From assembly GCA_036925085.1 (NCBI GenBank), contig JAUPFP010000005.1, positions 6,285,855 to 6,349,854 on the forward strand: a stretch of 64,000 bases of DNA, read 5' to 3'. A program made the position numbers and the translations under genes. The notes beneath the pieces were generated by a model. That model did no database searches, was not told the origin of the DNA, and was given only the letters and a program-made list of their open reading frames with translations. This document shows positions 44,693 to 57,703 of this stretch, piece after piece. Source of the DNA: Brachycybe producta. Lineage: Eukaryota; Arthropoda; Diplopoda; Playtdesmida; Andrognathidae. The first letter of the stretch is position 1; each line of letters begins with the position of its first letter.

Positions 44693-46028
44693 GGCTGAAC
44701 AGAATTATACACAGCAATATATTAAAAAAAAACCTCACTTTCCACCCCCAACCCTCTATACACACTCTCACCCCCCCCCCCCCCTTTCATTGTACAAAGT
44801 TACTTTTCAATATTACAAAATTAATATCATGTATAAAAATACAGATGCAAACAAAGATGATGAAGTTACAAAGAAAAAGGGAGAGAAAGACACCAAAAAA
44901 AAAAGAGATAGATATTCAAACTGAAGGAGTGGACTCATCATCATCATCATCAACCAACCCAATCTATTCAAAAAGTCACATCAAACAAGCTACAATGGTC
45001 CTTTTCATACAGAGAAAAAAAAGAGGCTAGGACATTGTAACACTTTCAGTAGAGACACACATGTACCTTATATGAAGGGCCACCTCAACCCCTTATGGTA
45101 ATGATGTTGGCAGCAGCAGCCGACACACAGAGGGTTAAATATGTACATAGAAGAATAACAAACTCAAAACAGCTGTAACAGACAATACTGACTCATAAGG
45201 ACACATGGACGTCATGTGACTATTTAGCTTTTTTTTTTAAAGAGGAGGAGTTAATTACGAGTTCAACATTCAAAGGGGAGAAAAATAAAGTGAGAAAAAA
45301 AATCTAAAAATTGGTGATAATGATGCAAGTAGTTGGCTATTGGGTTTGGTCTTTCTATATAATAATATATAAAGCCAACATAGAAAAATCCAAGCAATCA
45401 CTTCCAAATTACCTACACTAGGAAAAAGACCTTCATCATCAGAACACCTCCTCCTCCTCCACCGCATCCCCCTTCCCTTCCTTCCTTTAGGGGTTTTGTT
45501 TCTCTCTTATGGTCAGAAGAAGAAAAAGGAGTAACCACCTTCAATAGAGTAGATACTCTCCTTCTCCCCTCCTTACCTCCAACTGATTACAAATGGTCAT
45601 TATGCATTAGTTACACCATAAAATGTGTTTGATACAATCAAAATACTATCAACCTTTTTCTTCAATAACTGAGGGTCATTTTCTCTATTAAGAAATGAGA
45701 GAGAAAAAAATGTGTTAATATGAAGTGATTTTTTTAGAAGAAACTCAAAGAGTTTGCTAGAAATTCCGACAGTAATATTCTAAATAACCCAAAATTTCAA
45801 AATAAATATTTTATGCCAGAGTTTGGAAAATTATTTATTGAATTAATTATACAGGGATTTTTTTTACATTTCATTAACATTCATGTAAAGAAAAATGAAA
45901 AACTTAATAAAGTCAAACTGTCAGAAAATGTTTAATTTTGACTCGTTTTACCGTGTTTTTTTTTTACTTTTTCGACCACCCAACCTAAATAATATCAGGT
46001 CATTCAAAAAAAAAAAGTCGACAGTGAT
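44191..46028. other. Non-coding stretch with (GA)n and C14
   Basis: (AG)n of 49 bp at 44641-44689, C14 at 44771-44784, a CAAA run near 44280, ATC near 44937 and CTC near 45450. The Arg/Glu and Ser/Leu-alternating frames are microsatellite translations. Confidence 0.65.
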
Positions 46029-47187
46029 CAACAGAGGAATGCAACTAAAATTTTAGCAAACTAAAATTGACTAATTTGATGAATTATTCAAAGAAAATAT
46101 CTATTTCACTAATCGTAAAAGTCCCCTTAATAAACACATATAAGGCATACCTTAAGCTAAAAAAAGTTTTTTAATTTAGTTAACTAAAAATGTAGTCGAC
46201 TAAAAATGCAGTCGACTAAAAATGCAGTCGACTAAAAATGTAGTCGTCTAAAAAAGTAGTCGTCTAAAAAAATGTGGTCAACTAAAAAAATGTGGTCGAC
46301 TAAAAATGCAGTCGACTAAAAAAATGTAGACTAAAAAATGTAGTCGACTAAAAATGTAGTCGACTAAAAATGTAGTCGATTAAAAAATGTAGTCGATTAA
46401 AAAATGTAGTCGACTAAAAATGCAGTCGACTAAAAATGCAGTCGACTAAAAAAATGTAGTCGACTAAAAATGTATTCAACTAAAAATGTAGTCGACTAAA
46501 AATCGAGTCAACTAAAAATGTAGTCGACTAAAAAAATGTAGTCAACTAAAAATGTAGTCAACTAAAAATGTAGTCAACTAAAAATGTAGTCAACTAAAAA
46601 TGTAGTCAACTAAAAATGTAGTCGACTAAAAATGTAGTCGACTAAAAAATGTAGTCGACTAAAAATGTAGTCGACTAAAAAATGTAGTCGACTAAAAAAT
46701 GCAGTCGACTAAAAAATGCAGTCGACTAAAAATGTAGTCGACTAAAAATGCAGTCGACTAAAAATGCAGTCGACTAAAAAAATGTAGTCGACTAAAAATC
46801 GAGTCAACTAAAAATGTAGTCGACTAAAAAAATGTAGTCAACTAAAAATGTAGTCGACTAAAAATGTAGTCGACTAAAAAATGTAGTCGACTAAAAAATG
46901 TAGTCGACTAAAAATGTAGTCGACTAAAAATGTAGTCGACTAAAAATGTAGTCGACTAAAAATGTAGTCGACTAAAAATGTAGTCGACTAAAAATGTAGT
47001 CGACTAAAAAATGTAGTCGACTAAAAAATGTAGTCGACTAAAAAATGTAGTCGACTAAAAAATGTAGTCAACTAAAAATGTAGTCAACTAAAAAATGTAG
47101 TCGACTAAAAAATGTAGTCGACTAAAAAATTAAGGTGATTAATAATTAAAAATAGTTAAATAACATTTTTTTAGTTGCAAACCTGTA
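46029..47187. mobile_element. Group A element carrying a large minisatellite (candidate)
   Basis: CAGAGGAATGCAACTAAAAT (from 46032) at the left is mirrored by ATTTTTTTAGTTGCAAACCTG (to 47185) at the right. ACAGTGAT occurs at 46021-46028 and 47188-47195, a possible 8-bp target duplication three bases outside the CAG ends. It is also part of a 34-bp tandem repeat on the right, so the duplication is uncertain. Almost the whole interior is the minisatellite. Confidence 0.55.
46181..47130 (+). repeat. 15-17-bp minisatellite, about 60 units (TAGTCGACTA)
   Basis: Consensus ACTAAAAATGTAGTCG, with one or two extra A in many units and T/C or CG/CA changes. Most units hold the 10-bp palindrome TAGTCGACTA with a GTCGAC centre. 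A block order (CAGTCGACTAAAAATGCAGTCG groups followed by AATCGAGTCAAC) recurs near 46430-46530 and 46740-46830, indicating higher-order duplication. Stops occur in all frames, so it is not coding. No spacers are present, so it is not CRISPR. Confidence 0.97.
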
Positions 47188-47197
47188 ACAGTGATTA

Positions 47198-47290
47198 CAG
47201 TGATTGCGTAACTTAAGAACCATAAAGTTTGCAGTGATCGCCAAACGTCAGGGGCGTACAGTTTGCAGTGATTGCCTAACTTCAAGGGGG
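47198..47290 (+). repeat. 34-bp tandem repeat, about 2.7 units
   Basis: CAGTGATTGCGTAAC, CAGTGATCGCCAAAC and CAGTGATTGCCTAAC start at 47198, 47232 and 47266. The GTTTGCAGTGATTGCC phrase is found inverted at 17882 and 25621. Confidence 0.75.
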
Positions 47291-48311
47291 CACACTTCAC
47301 TTAAAAAAAGTAAGCAATGTTTGAGAACTGCATAAAACAAAATTGCAACTCAAGATATAACCTACGAGTTAGAAAATTGTATTTTTCTTGCTCAGAGCTA
47401 TTATTTGAGCAATTTGGCACAAGGTAAAATGTAAAGAAGTAGGATAATAAACCTTTTTCATACAGAAATGACAATTTTATTTTCTTGTACATTTAGTACT
47501 TGGTAGTATGAAAAAAAAAGCACCTCGGACCAATTTTAGCTTCCATCAAGTACTGTTTAACCTTGCGAAACAATAGTTGAAGCCAAGTCTCATAAAGCCA
47601 TTTTCCTACGTCCTTTAACCGTGTCGTACTAGAATTGGTCATTATTGTCCATTCACTCCTCTCTATCTTTCACCTCCCCACTACTTACACTTCAAAATAC
47701 GTTTTTTAAAAAAATCCCTTGCAATTTTGAGCTTCGAAAGTCCATTAACTGAACTGCAATTTTAAAGGTTTAAATGTAAAGAAAAATGTGCGCGTTGTGT
47801 GTGTGTGCGCGCGGTGGTTATGAAGCAAAAGACTAGAAAGAAAAAGGAAAAAAAAGGGAGAAAAAAATATTAAAAGACCCAAAGACCAGATTAATGGAAA
47901 GCGATCAAAAAAAATGGCCCAACAATAAATTGAACCTCGAAGGCAATTGACTGGGATCATATAAGCAACATTTATACGTTCGGTGACTTTGCACAATTTT
48001 CTTTTTATAAGATAATGCCATTTATGAATAACGCAGCTTGAAATCCATAAATTCCGTTCTTCTTTCTATCTCTCACAAATTCTCTTTCCCTTCCCCCCCC
48101 CCCGGTTCATTTTCGTTCTCTCTCTCTGTCTCTCTCTCTCTCTCTCTCTCCAAATCTATATCACGTATTACCCAAAAAGATATCAAACGATAAAAAAATA
48201 AATTATGCAATCTAATTTTGAAAAGCAAATATCTTTGAAAATCTACGTCAATAAATTGAATGAATAAATAATGTCGGATGAACTAATTAAAGACTCAAGA
48301 AATAATTTTAC

Positions 48312-48354
<43 letters not shown>

Positions 48355-48534
48355 TGAAGTGGTTCGTAATTTTAGAACGTCGTTATATTCGAGTACTAGC
48401 AATAGCTAGGCGTATTTTTCTTTTTAATTTTGAAACAATTTACAACAAGATTTCACTGCTAAATTGTCCCGTAATAAAGTGTGTTGACAATGAGATAAAT
48501 TTAATCACTTGCACAAATTGTAAAAAATAATTTA
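47291..48534. other. Non-coding stretch
   Basis: (CT)n at 48116-48150, (GA)n at 48315-48351 and a C-run near 48093. No gene. Confidence 0.55.
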
Positions 48535-49120
48535 GTGCTTGGATCGCACAATCGAGAAAGAAAAAAAAAGCATAAAAATCAGAATAATGTTTTAGTACAG
48601 CTGTGTACACACAATCAATTCTGGATTGTCAATTCTGCCCGATAAAACGAAATAGTGTAATTTTATTATGTAACGGATTTTTTTTTACTAATTCTGTTTC
48701 AAGAGAAATTGGCGACAATTCTAAAACATTCCTGCAACTTTTGTGTTGTCTGCAATTTCACAAACTATTCCATGTTCCGTCGCAAGTCGGTAAACATCAA
48801 AAGGGGGTTTGTGTTTTGTCTCGTGGTAATATGCAACATTTTGTCAACTCTGTCTGTGGAGTGTGGACAGTTAGTATTAAAACAACAACAGAACAGTTGC
48901 ATAGTTCAACATAGGACAGCAATAGAAACAAAAACAAAACACAACTTGTTTGTGTTGTGTCACAAATTTATTGTGGTTTTGTTGTCTTGAGTACTGCTGA
49001 CAGTTGTTTCAGGTTTGTTTTGTTTTCAAAATCTGCTTTTTCTGGCGTTTTTTTTTGTTGTCTCGAACTCATATTGCACTTTTGCACTTTTGTCAGCTTG
49101 TTGATGTGGATCCGGATTAA
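48535..49120. mobile_element. Possible TGTTGTC-word element
   Basis: GCTTGGATCGCACAATCGAG at the left resembles the GGATC-family end, and TGTTGATGTGGATCCGG at the right is loosely its inverse. The interior is full of TTGTGTTGTC / GACAACA words. The frames at 48603-48990 follow from these words. Termini are weak. Confidence 0.35.
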
Positions 49121-49175
49121 TCTTCATTTTTTATTAAAAAAAGGTCACTTATAAGTTATAACTTACAGTTTCTAA

Positions 49176-49472
49176 TACCTTGTACACACATGAGTTAAAT
49201 GAATTCCAAATTAAATGTGGTTAGGTGAATTTTACGGAATCCAGTTAAGGACATGAACACTAATAAAAATTGACATTATTATTAATATTTTAAATTGAAA
49301 TACTAAATCAATATTTTGTCAATAGTTTCTTAAGCATTAACTCAATATTTTGAGATTATTAACTGAATAAATTGAATTCGACATATTGTTTGTTTGCCCT
49401 TCACAGAGGGCTGTCTGTAGAACACGTTTATTATTTAAATGCATTTAAATTAGATCAGGTGAGTACTAGGTA
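49176..49472 (-). mobile_element. MITE, group B, TACCTTGTACAC family (copy 2)
   Basis: It starts TACCTTGTACACACATGAG and ends GTGAGTACTAGGTA; along its length it is the reverse complement of 57185-57499 (TGTTTGTTTGCCCTTCACAG, AACACGTTTATTATTTAAAT). About 297 bp, non-coding. Confidence 0.88.
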
Positions 49473-50305
<833 letters not shown>

Positions 50306-52511
50306 CAGAAAGAGAGGGAATATATATTTCCAGATGCAAATTTCAAATGAGTGGTGGCTCTTTTATGACTTAAGTTATTTATATGCAAAAAAAAAAGCAT
50401 CACAACGAAAAGATCAAATTAGCTCACAGTCATTTTGGCACCGGTTACAGTTGTCAAGTTTAAACCATTCATGCAAAATGACGTCATCCAACAACAACAA
50501 AAATTGAAAAAAAAAAAAAATAACTATTTCGTACAGAGTGTTACAAAAACATTCGACATATATATTTCAGAAATTACAAATTATGCAAATCAAAACAATG
50601 TGATAGAAATGATTATTCGGCAAAAATTAAGAAGAATTAGAAACTAGAGGAGAGAATGAATCACTAAAGGGGGATTTTATGTTTGTATAATTAGAAAATA
50701 AACTAGTTATGACAATTTTTTTAAAGTACATTAACTTTTTGGACGTTATTCAAGCATTTGCTTTAGCCATTTAGCACAACTTTTAAGTAAAAAAACGAAA
50801 ATCGTGATTAAAAAAAAAATAACATGAAAACACTTCAGTAATCCATTAATTTTTACTCCTCTAGTTTCTTAAACGCTTTTCATTTCTTTTAATGTTCACT
50901 TACGAAATATATAGAATAACCACAGTTTTATTCTATTCTTTCCACTTTACTTAAATAAATTTGTAATTGCTACTAATAAATGACGAGCTTTTTTTTTCAA
51001 AACGTCACATTTCCATATTTTTATCCAAACCTATTTATAACCGCAGTTTTGTGATCTGTAAACCTTTTTTTACGCAAGTAAAATAAATCTAATAGTTATA
51101 AAAAAGCCAATCCAAATTCAGGTTTTCTATCAATTCACACATATAGAAAAATACGTTTTTTTTTTTCGTTTCTAAAAAATGTTAGTCACAAGACATATGA
51201 CGTTTTGAGAAGAAAAAAAAAAGCTCCTCAAATTGAGTTAAAAGCTTCAAAAATGCAGCATTTAAAACTATTTAAAATGTTGAAATATTTTATTGAAACA
51301 AATGAAAACTGAAACAGACATGAAACTGATCCATACAAGAATGCAAATCCACGCACGATAAATCCACCAGTACAACTTTTTCTCGCTGAAAGACGCTACT
51401 TAATGATGCTGAAAATCACAAGCTAAGTTCATCAACATTCTGAAACACCCTGTAAACATCAGGAGTCCCCCCACTGACTCCATTTATACTCATTCTACAC
51501 ACCTGTATCAATTTAATCTTAACTACTTTAACGAGAAAACGCTTAACTTTTTTTTTTTGTTTTTTATTCCTGAATTCTTCATTGTATGCAATTTGATTCA
51601 ATAAAGACAATGGAAACTGTCGCCGGTTTTTTTTTTCTATCTATATATACTGTCTATCTATCCATATATCTATAGGTGTGTGTGTGTCTTATTTTTTTAT
51701 AATGGGAAACCACTTTCATCATCATCCTTTTCATCCTTATTCTCATCATCCCTTTTTTTTTCTCTTTGTCTTTTTTTAATCTAAGGAAAGAATTGTGTTC
51801 AGGATGAAAAAAAGACAGACTTGAGTCTCTTGAAAAAAAAAAAGAGGCACTACTAATAAAACCTCATAAATCAACCAATCACAAGGGACCCATATAATAT
51901 ATATATATAGGAACACAAACTTCAAATTATTACGACAAACTTTTTGGCATCTCGTACATCATGAGAAAAAAAAATTTCAAATTTCTACACTAAGGGGAGG
52001 ATATCATAGGAGGAGAAGGAGGTCGTGGAGGAGAAATATATGTGGAGAAAGAACTAAGGTGCTTTTTATTCTCCATACCTAACCCCCCCCCAACCCCCCC
52101 ATATAGCCCTGCATAAGAGCCAAAAAAAATTATCAATAAAATTGTATTGGTCATTGAAAAAAAAAGCGAAGGGGAGAATTAAGAGAGAGGAAAAGAGGGA
52201 GGAGGTCAAGACAATCGCGTATTACTTATATTAAAATAGATTAAATTATTGGAGGGTAGAAGTGTGCAATCATCAAACTGGACATTTCCTTCAACCCCTC
52301 GAACACCTTACTCATATTTCTTTTTTTTAAGTGTCCATTTTAGAGATAGAAATATTACAAAGAGTAGGTTTCATATTTTTTGCAAGTGAGTGTGATTCAC
52401 AAAACGTGGCTCATATTGATGGCAGTGGTAGCTCAATAATCCCGTTTTTTAATTGTAGGTTTATAAAATAAATCCTACATAATTATTTACATTTTAAAAT
52501 AAAACTTAAAA
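50306..52511. other. Non-coding stretch with fold-back fragments
   Basis: TTAGAAACTAGAGGAG near 50637 and CTCCTCTAGTTTCTTAAACGC near 50856 are inverted arms about 220 bp apart, and ATAGAATAACCACAG near 50910 resembles the fold-back end. C-runs lie near 52085. No gene. Confidence 0.5.
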
Positions 52512-52931
52512 GTCGCGATGAGACATTCGAATAATCGAATCCCGCGAATCTTGAAAAATATTCGAGATTCGAAAACTTGAATCTTCGCGCTTTTTTTTCG
52601 TCTTGCGAATCTTTCGAATCTTAACCTTAAAAAAAACTGTTAAAAACTTTGGTAAAATTACTTTCAACTACATTAACGTCCAATAGAAGCGTTCACTAAC
52701 AAAAAAAAAACCCGGCGATTGTTGCAATTTCGTTGGAACCCGGATCACCACTATCATCACCTTGTGGCGACCCTGAATGCCACACTGTTTTTTATTATTA
52801 ATAATTTAATATTTCATTTATTTGTATCTTTCTTAATGAATCATATAGGATTCTTATATGAAGAATTCGAGAGATTCGAGAACCTTTTAGGATTCGGATT
52901 CGAGAAAATTTAGGATTCGTCTCACACTTCT
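52512..52931. mobile_element. hAT-like element, GATTCG-word family
   Basis: Exact 8-bp target duplication ACTTAAAA at 52504-52511 and 52932-52939. The left starts GTCGCGATGAGACATTCGAA; the right reversed is AGAAGTGTGAGACGAATCC. The body is dense with ATTCGAAT, GATTCGAG and GCGAATC words near both ends around an AT-rich middle. The plus-strand frame at 52719-52913 is short and without a known domain. Confidence 0.82.
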
Positions 52932-52939
52932 ACTTAAAA

Positions 52940-54084
52940 AGTAAAATAGTATCGGTCGGCCGTTATACATTCTCAGTGAAGTGTGCAAGACAAGAATGTC
53001 TTCATTTTCTCTGTGTGTGTTTAAGGAATGCACAAGTTCAAAGTGTAGCTAATTCAGAGTTTCACTTGAAGAGATTTTGTGAGACAAGAGATTTCTCTGA
53101 AAATATGGCCCAAATATATAAAACCTTTAAATGACGTCACATGTGTTCAGCTGTGTGACCGAATGAATGAATCATTTATTTTACAAAAAAAAGAAGATAA
53201 AAGTCGGGCCTCAAGTTGAGCTACATTTTCCTACATAAAATTCAGGAGCCAAGCGGATTACATTTACAATTATAGTTATGTATAAGTTACACACAGAGAA
53301 AGTATAATAAAAATGAAATGGTGGAAGGAAAGAAATTGTGCAGAACTAAATGACAGACGGGACTATCCCGATACAGATTCAAACCCACATCCATCCCCCA
53401 CCCCTAAACATCTCCTTTCCTATTCCCTACCAATACAAACAGACATAAACGCAGACAAGACAGAACTACTCCTATGGAATGGATAGAAAGAGAGAGCGAA
53501 AAAAAAAGAGGATTTGCATTTTAAGTGGACCTACTTTAATCACATTTGAAGGCGGACAACGCAGTTAGTAAATGGAGAAATTAACTGATTAAAATAACTT
53601 TTTTTTTATATTTATCCTTCTGTATACTGCATCAAGTATTGGAGATAAAAAAAAATAAGAAGAGGGTTATTATACAGGGGTAGACAAATTTAAAAAGAAC
53701 GGGGTAAATCCCTACCACCCCTTTCTCTCCCCCCCCAAATACAATCAATCAATTTTTAAAAGCTGCTTTTGCATCAAGAAAAAAAAAATAACACATTTTT
53801 TGAAAAACATTTTTCAAAATTATGTGCTAAATGTTAACTTTTAATTAAAAAAGTGATTAAAATAAAAGATAAAAATTTAAAATGTATTATAAACTAGAAA
53901 AGTCTTGATATTGAAGTATCTTAAGTCCTGGTTCAACTCGAAGACTGCTTACAAGAAGTAATTCACGACCCAGTTAGTTAGTGTAGAAATTAGTAATTAA
54001 CTTATAACAATCTTCTATGTTAAAAGTCTAAGCTAATCTTATGTGATGCTTTAAAGACTAGCCAATCATAAGCAATTACACTTG
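52940..54084. other. Non-coding stretch
   Basis: TGACGTCACATG near 53133 (CRE-like, outside a MITE), short C-runs near 53728, and TTATAAACTAGAAAAG near 53886 (fold-back fragment). No gene. Confidence 0.5.
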
Positions 54085-54325
54085 TGTAAATGCAAGTATA
54101 GATGGCGCGTGCAACCTCCATAGGTGGCCAACTACACTCGTCGCCAATTAGTTGAAATAGAATGCAGCCTTTTAGCTCTAAAAGCGTCCAAAACAACCTT
54201 AATTATCAGCAAGTGACAAACTTAACATAGATCAAACAACATAAGTGAAGAGAAAGCACGTGTAGAAATAGCGATGACGCAATTAAAAGTTTGCCACGTG
54301 AAAAAAAGGAAGAAGGTGAGTCAGA
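54085..54325 (-). mobile_element. Dispersed repeat shared with 63666-63858
   Basis: TGTAAATGCAAGTATAGATGG, GCAACCTCCATAGGTGGC, CCAATTAGTTGAAATAGAAT, AGCGATGACGCAATTAAAA and TTGCCACGTG occur in the same order as near the window's right end. The other copy is linked to a Helitron-like 3' end, so I infer a Helitron-type element with a replaced or lost terminus here. It starts with a TAGATGGCGCG motif. Confidence 0.6.
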
Positions 54326-54757
54326 GTTGAAGAGTGTCAGTACATTTCTATAGGAGGAGAGCTAGTGGCGCCATCTAACGCTACATGCATCAAAATAAAT
54401 TATCTACTTGCATTCTTAATTGGCATTTAATATGTTTTTATAAGCAGTAGCCGATTGTAAAATATGCAAATTAAAAGGAACAAAAGAAGAAAGAAAAAAA
54501 CACAAGAGACGAACACACAAGATTAAAAATTGTTTAATGCACCGACGGTATATACCATTAGTCGATTCCAATAAAAAAATCCCTTGACACAAGAAGAGGT
54601 CGACTTCCAACTGTCAATCTTATTTCTTTCATTCTCTTCTCTTACCCTAAAAAAACCCTTTTCCGCAAAAAAAAATTATTGAAGTCGCCAAAGCGCAACG
54701 CAATCGCATTATTATTAGGCATCAATGAGTGAGAAAGACAGAGAGAAAGATAGATGA

Positions 54758-54789
<32 letters not shown>

Positions 54790-56759
54790 AGATAGATGAA
54801 GAGAGAAAGAAAGGGCCAGCCAGAGTGATGGAGATGGAGAGAAGTGGATCTTCTGTTGTATTTGTTAACCGGAGTGTATGTGAACCAAGTGAACTAAAAC
54901 GAAACCGAACGGGTTGAACATTATTTTTCTCTAGATGGCAATTCGGTCGTGCGGAAAATGTAACCCAACAGAAGAACGAGAAAAAGAAGAATAAGAGATA
55001 GTGTCAATTACTTCCGTTCTTCTCATCAAGAATAAAAGAAATAACTGAAGGGGGGCCTCAATATAAAGACAATCTGAACAGAAAGAAAAGAGAAAATGAG
55101 GATCATGTTCTCTCCCTCTCTGTCTATCTTTTTTCCATCTCTTTTCTATCTCTCTTCTTCCTCTCTTTCTATCGCTCTCTTTCACTGAATGACAGCATCA
55201 AGAAAGAATTTTCACAACTAAGTCCCAATAACCAATAAAAAGCGTGGTTCAGGGGGGTCAAAAAATAAACATTGGAACCAAGATGCTTGATAAAAAAAAA
55301 AACGTTCATGAGTTCTACACAAAAAAGACCGGTTTTAATTGGTTATTAACTTATTAATAAGGCCAAAACTTTTATGCAAATAAAAAATTTAGAAATTTGC
55401 TAATTGTTTTTAAAAAATAATGCATTTTATGCAAATAAAAGATGTCTTAAGTAAATTTCCATTTCTTAAGGGAATAGACAATCTCAAGTTTGCACGTGCT
55501 GCACGACTCCATAGACGCAACGTTAAGCGAAATTTGACGTTTCCAAAAACATGGGCCTCAATTCTAGCCACCTTCGCGTTGCCTTTGAGATGATTTTTGA
55601 ATGGTAATTAACGTTGTAATCTCTTCTTGAATGTTATACCCAGGTATTAACATCGGTTTACTGCAAAATTTAAACGGGTTTTTATTTTATACAATTTTGG
55701 ATTATGCTAATTTGCTTGACCCCATGTTAAAGACTCAAAGGTCAATTTAGTTAGCCACATTTTAATTTTTAAAATCATCTTTTACCTTTAAGAAAAAAAT
55801 TGGATGCATTCCTTAATATGTTCTACAGGTATTAAGATAAATTCATGACGTTCCGAATTGTCATTTGAGCAACTTTTGAACCACAAAATTGACCATGTTT
55901 CATTGGCACGTAAAACTAGAATACTTAGGCTCTTAAGTAAATAATAGCTACATTCATCAAAAGGAATAATAACAATACTCAAAAATATTTTAAACCTGGT
56001 CTCTTTAATCTTTCTAACAATAATTTGTCTACAATTTCATTAATGAAAAAAAGAAAAAACTGTTCTCCCCCTTAATCTTTTTTGAACGTAAAAAGAGCAA
56101 ATTCTACTAATAAAGGTGTTGCCACATTAAGGTATAAAGTCAGTCAGTCTTTAGGCCACTGTTTCTATAATATTGAGCCAGTTCCTCTCTCTGATCATTT
56201 CAGGAAAACAGCTGATTGCTGTTGGTTAAGTTAAAAACGGTAAAACCGCGTTTCTTTGGCGGGGATTTCGAGCGTGATCAGGATAACAAACACCCTGAAT
56301 GAATTCGAATAAAAACAACTCAAAAAACCCTACTCTCCAAAAAAAAAAATAATAAGAATCCTCAAAAAAGGGAAAGAGAAAAGCAAGAAAATGAGTTGGG
56401 CAAAAAAAAAGAAGGATGCACACACACATCAAGGAGAATGAAGAATAAGGGGGATAAAAGAGGAAAGAAGGGTATTAGTTATTTGCTGCCTAGTTTTATT
56501 TCATTCTTGAGTGATTTCCAGCGTGATAAAGGTGACACTTGAAGTCTCGCTTCAGCGAGTCCTTCTTATGTGTGTGTGTTGTATATGCTCCTCTAATTAA
56601 AAGACACTGCCAGTCTTATTCCCCATCCTTTTTCCTTTCATCCCTCCTCCATTTCCCCCTACCCTTCTCCCCACAATTTTCTCTCATTTCTTATCCCCTC
56701 TGCCCCCAATTCTTATAGTTTTTACTCACGTTGCTTATTTACTCTCTTTCTACATTACA

Positions 56760-56761
<2 letters not shown>
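54326..56761. other. Non-coding stretch
   Basis: GGCGCCATCTA at 54367-54377 (CTCF-like), (GA)n at about 54763-54783, CT-rich patches near 55120-55180 and AT-rich DNA. Arg/Glu-rich frames near 54729-55185 are repeat-derived. Confidence 0.5.
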
Positions 56762-56817
<56 letters not shown>

Positions 56818-56846
56818 ATATATATATCTATATATATATATATATC
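56762..56846. repeat. (AT)n microsatellite
   Basis: About 85 bp of TA repeat with three C interruptions (ATCTATAT). Confidence 0.97.
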
Positions 56847-57184
56847 ATCTTTGGAACCGAAATCTCACCCCCTCAATTCTTCAACTCCTACCCTCCTCTT
56901 CGTCTCACTACACCTCCATTTTACCACATACACACAGAAACACATTCATGCATTAAAGATGAAAATTTTGCTTATTTTTTTACCTTGTCAAATAATAAGA
57001 AAATGATTTTTTTAGAATAAAAGAAAAACTTTTTTAAAAATGACAAGTAAAATAAAATTCGCACAAAATTGAGAAGAAAACTAGACTTCACATTAAAGTG
57101 CACATAATTAAAATTCTTCACTAATATCAGAATTTCAAATGTCAATGTTAAATTAACTTCATTGATTCACATTAAGGTCACTAA

Positions 57185-57499
57185 TACCTAGTACACACCT
57201 GATAATTTAAATGCATTTAAATAATAAACGTGTTCTACAGAGCCCTGTGAAGGACAAACAAACAATATATCGAATTCAATTTATTCAGTTAATAATCTCA
57301 AAATATTGAGTTACTACTTAAATATATAAACTATTGACAAAATATTGATTTAGTTATATATTTATTTATATATTTAGTTATTGATTTAAAATAATAATAA
57401 TAAAGTCGATTTTTATTTGGTTCATGTCCTTAACTGGAATCCGTATAATTCACCTAAACATTTAATTGGAATTCATTTAACTCATGTGCGTACAAGGTA
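57185..57499 (+). mobile_element. MITE, group B, TACCTAGTACAC family (copy 3, best preserved)
   Basis: The ends TACCTAGTACACACCTGA and GTGCGTACAAGGTA. The interior TTTAAATGCATTTAAATAAT, CAAACAAACAATATATCGAA and AATTGGAATTCATTTAA are shared with 3219 and 49176. About 315 bp. It abuts the next element, sharing the terminal TA. Confidence 0.88.
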
Positions 57500-57703
57500 T
57501 AGGACCAAATCTCACAATCAGAAAGAGTTTGATTATTTGACTGAACGTAGTTTAGCAATGTTTCCTGCTATGCAGAATTTTATATCAGCCAATAGGAAAC
57601 CGTATTTCAGACATATTCTTTAATTTTTCGCATTCAAAATGCGAAGAAAAGCAGAAATTGTTGTATATTCTGCTTTTTTCATGCGTGTTGAATCCAAGCT
57701 TTA
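57498..57703. mobile_element. GGATCACACATGCAG-family copy
   Basis: It begins near TATAGGACCAAATCTCACAA and ends TGCGTGTTGAATCCAAGC then TTTA. The core ATATCAGCCAATAGGAAACC, GTATTTCAGACATATTCTT aligns with 15407, 29290 and 59770. Confidence 0.55.

Noticed and set aside
46181-47130. CRISPR-like regular array
   Set aside because: Units are directly tandem with no unique spacers, vary in sequence, and the context is eukaryotic transposon DNA.
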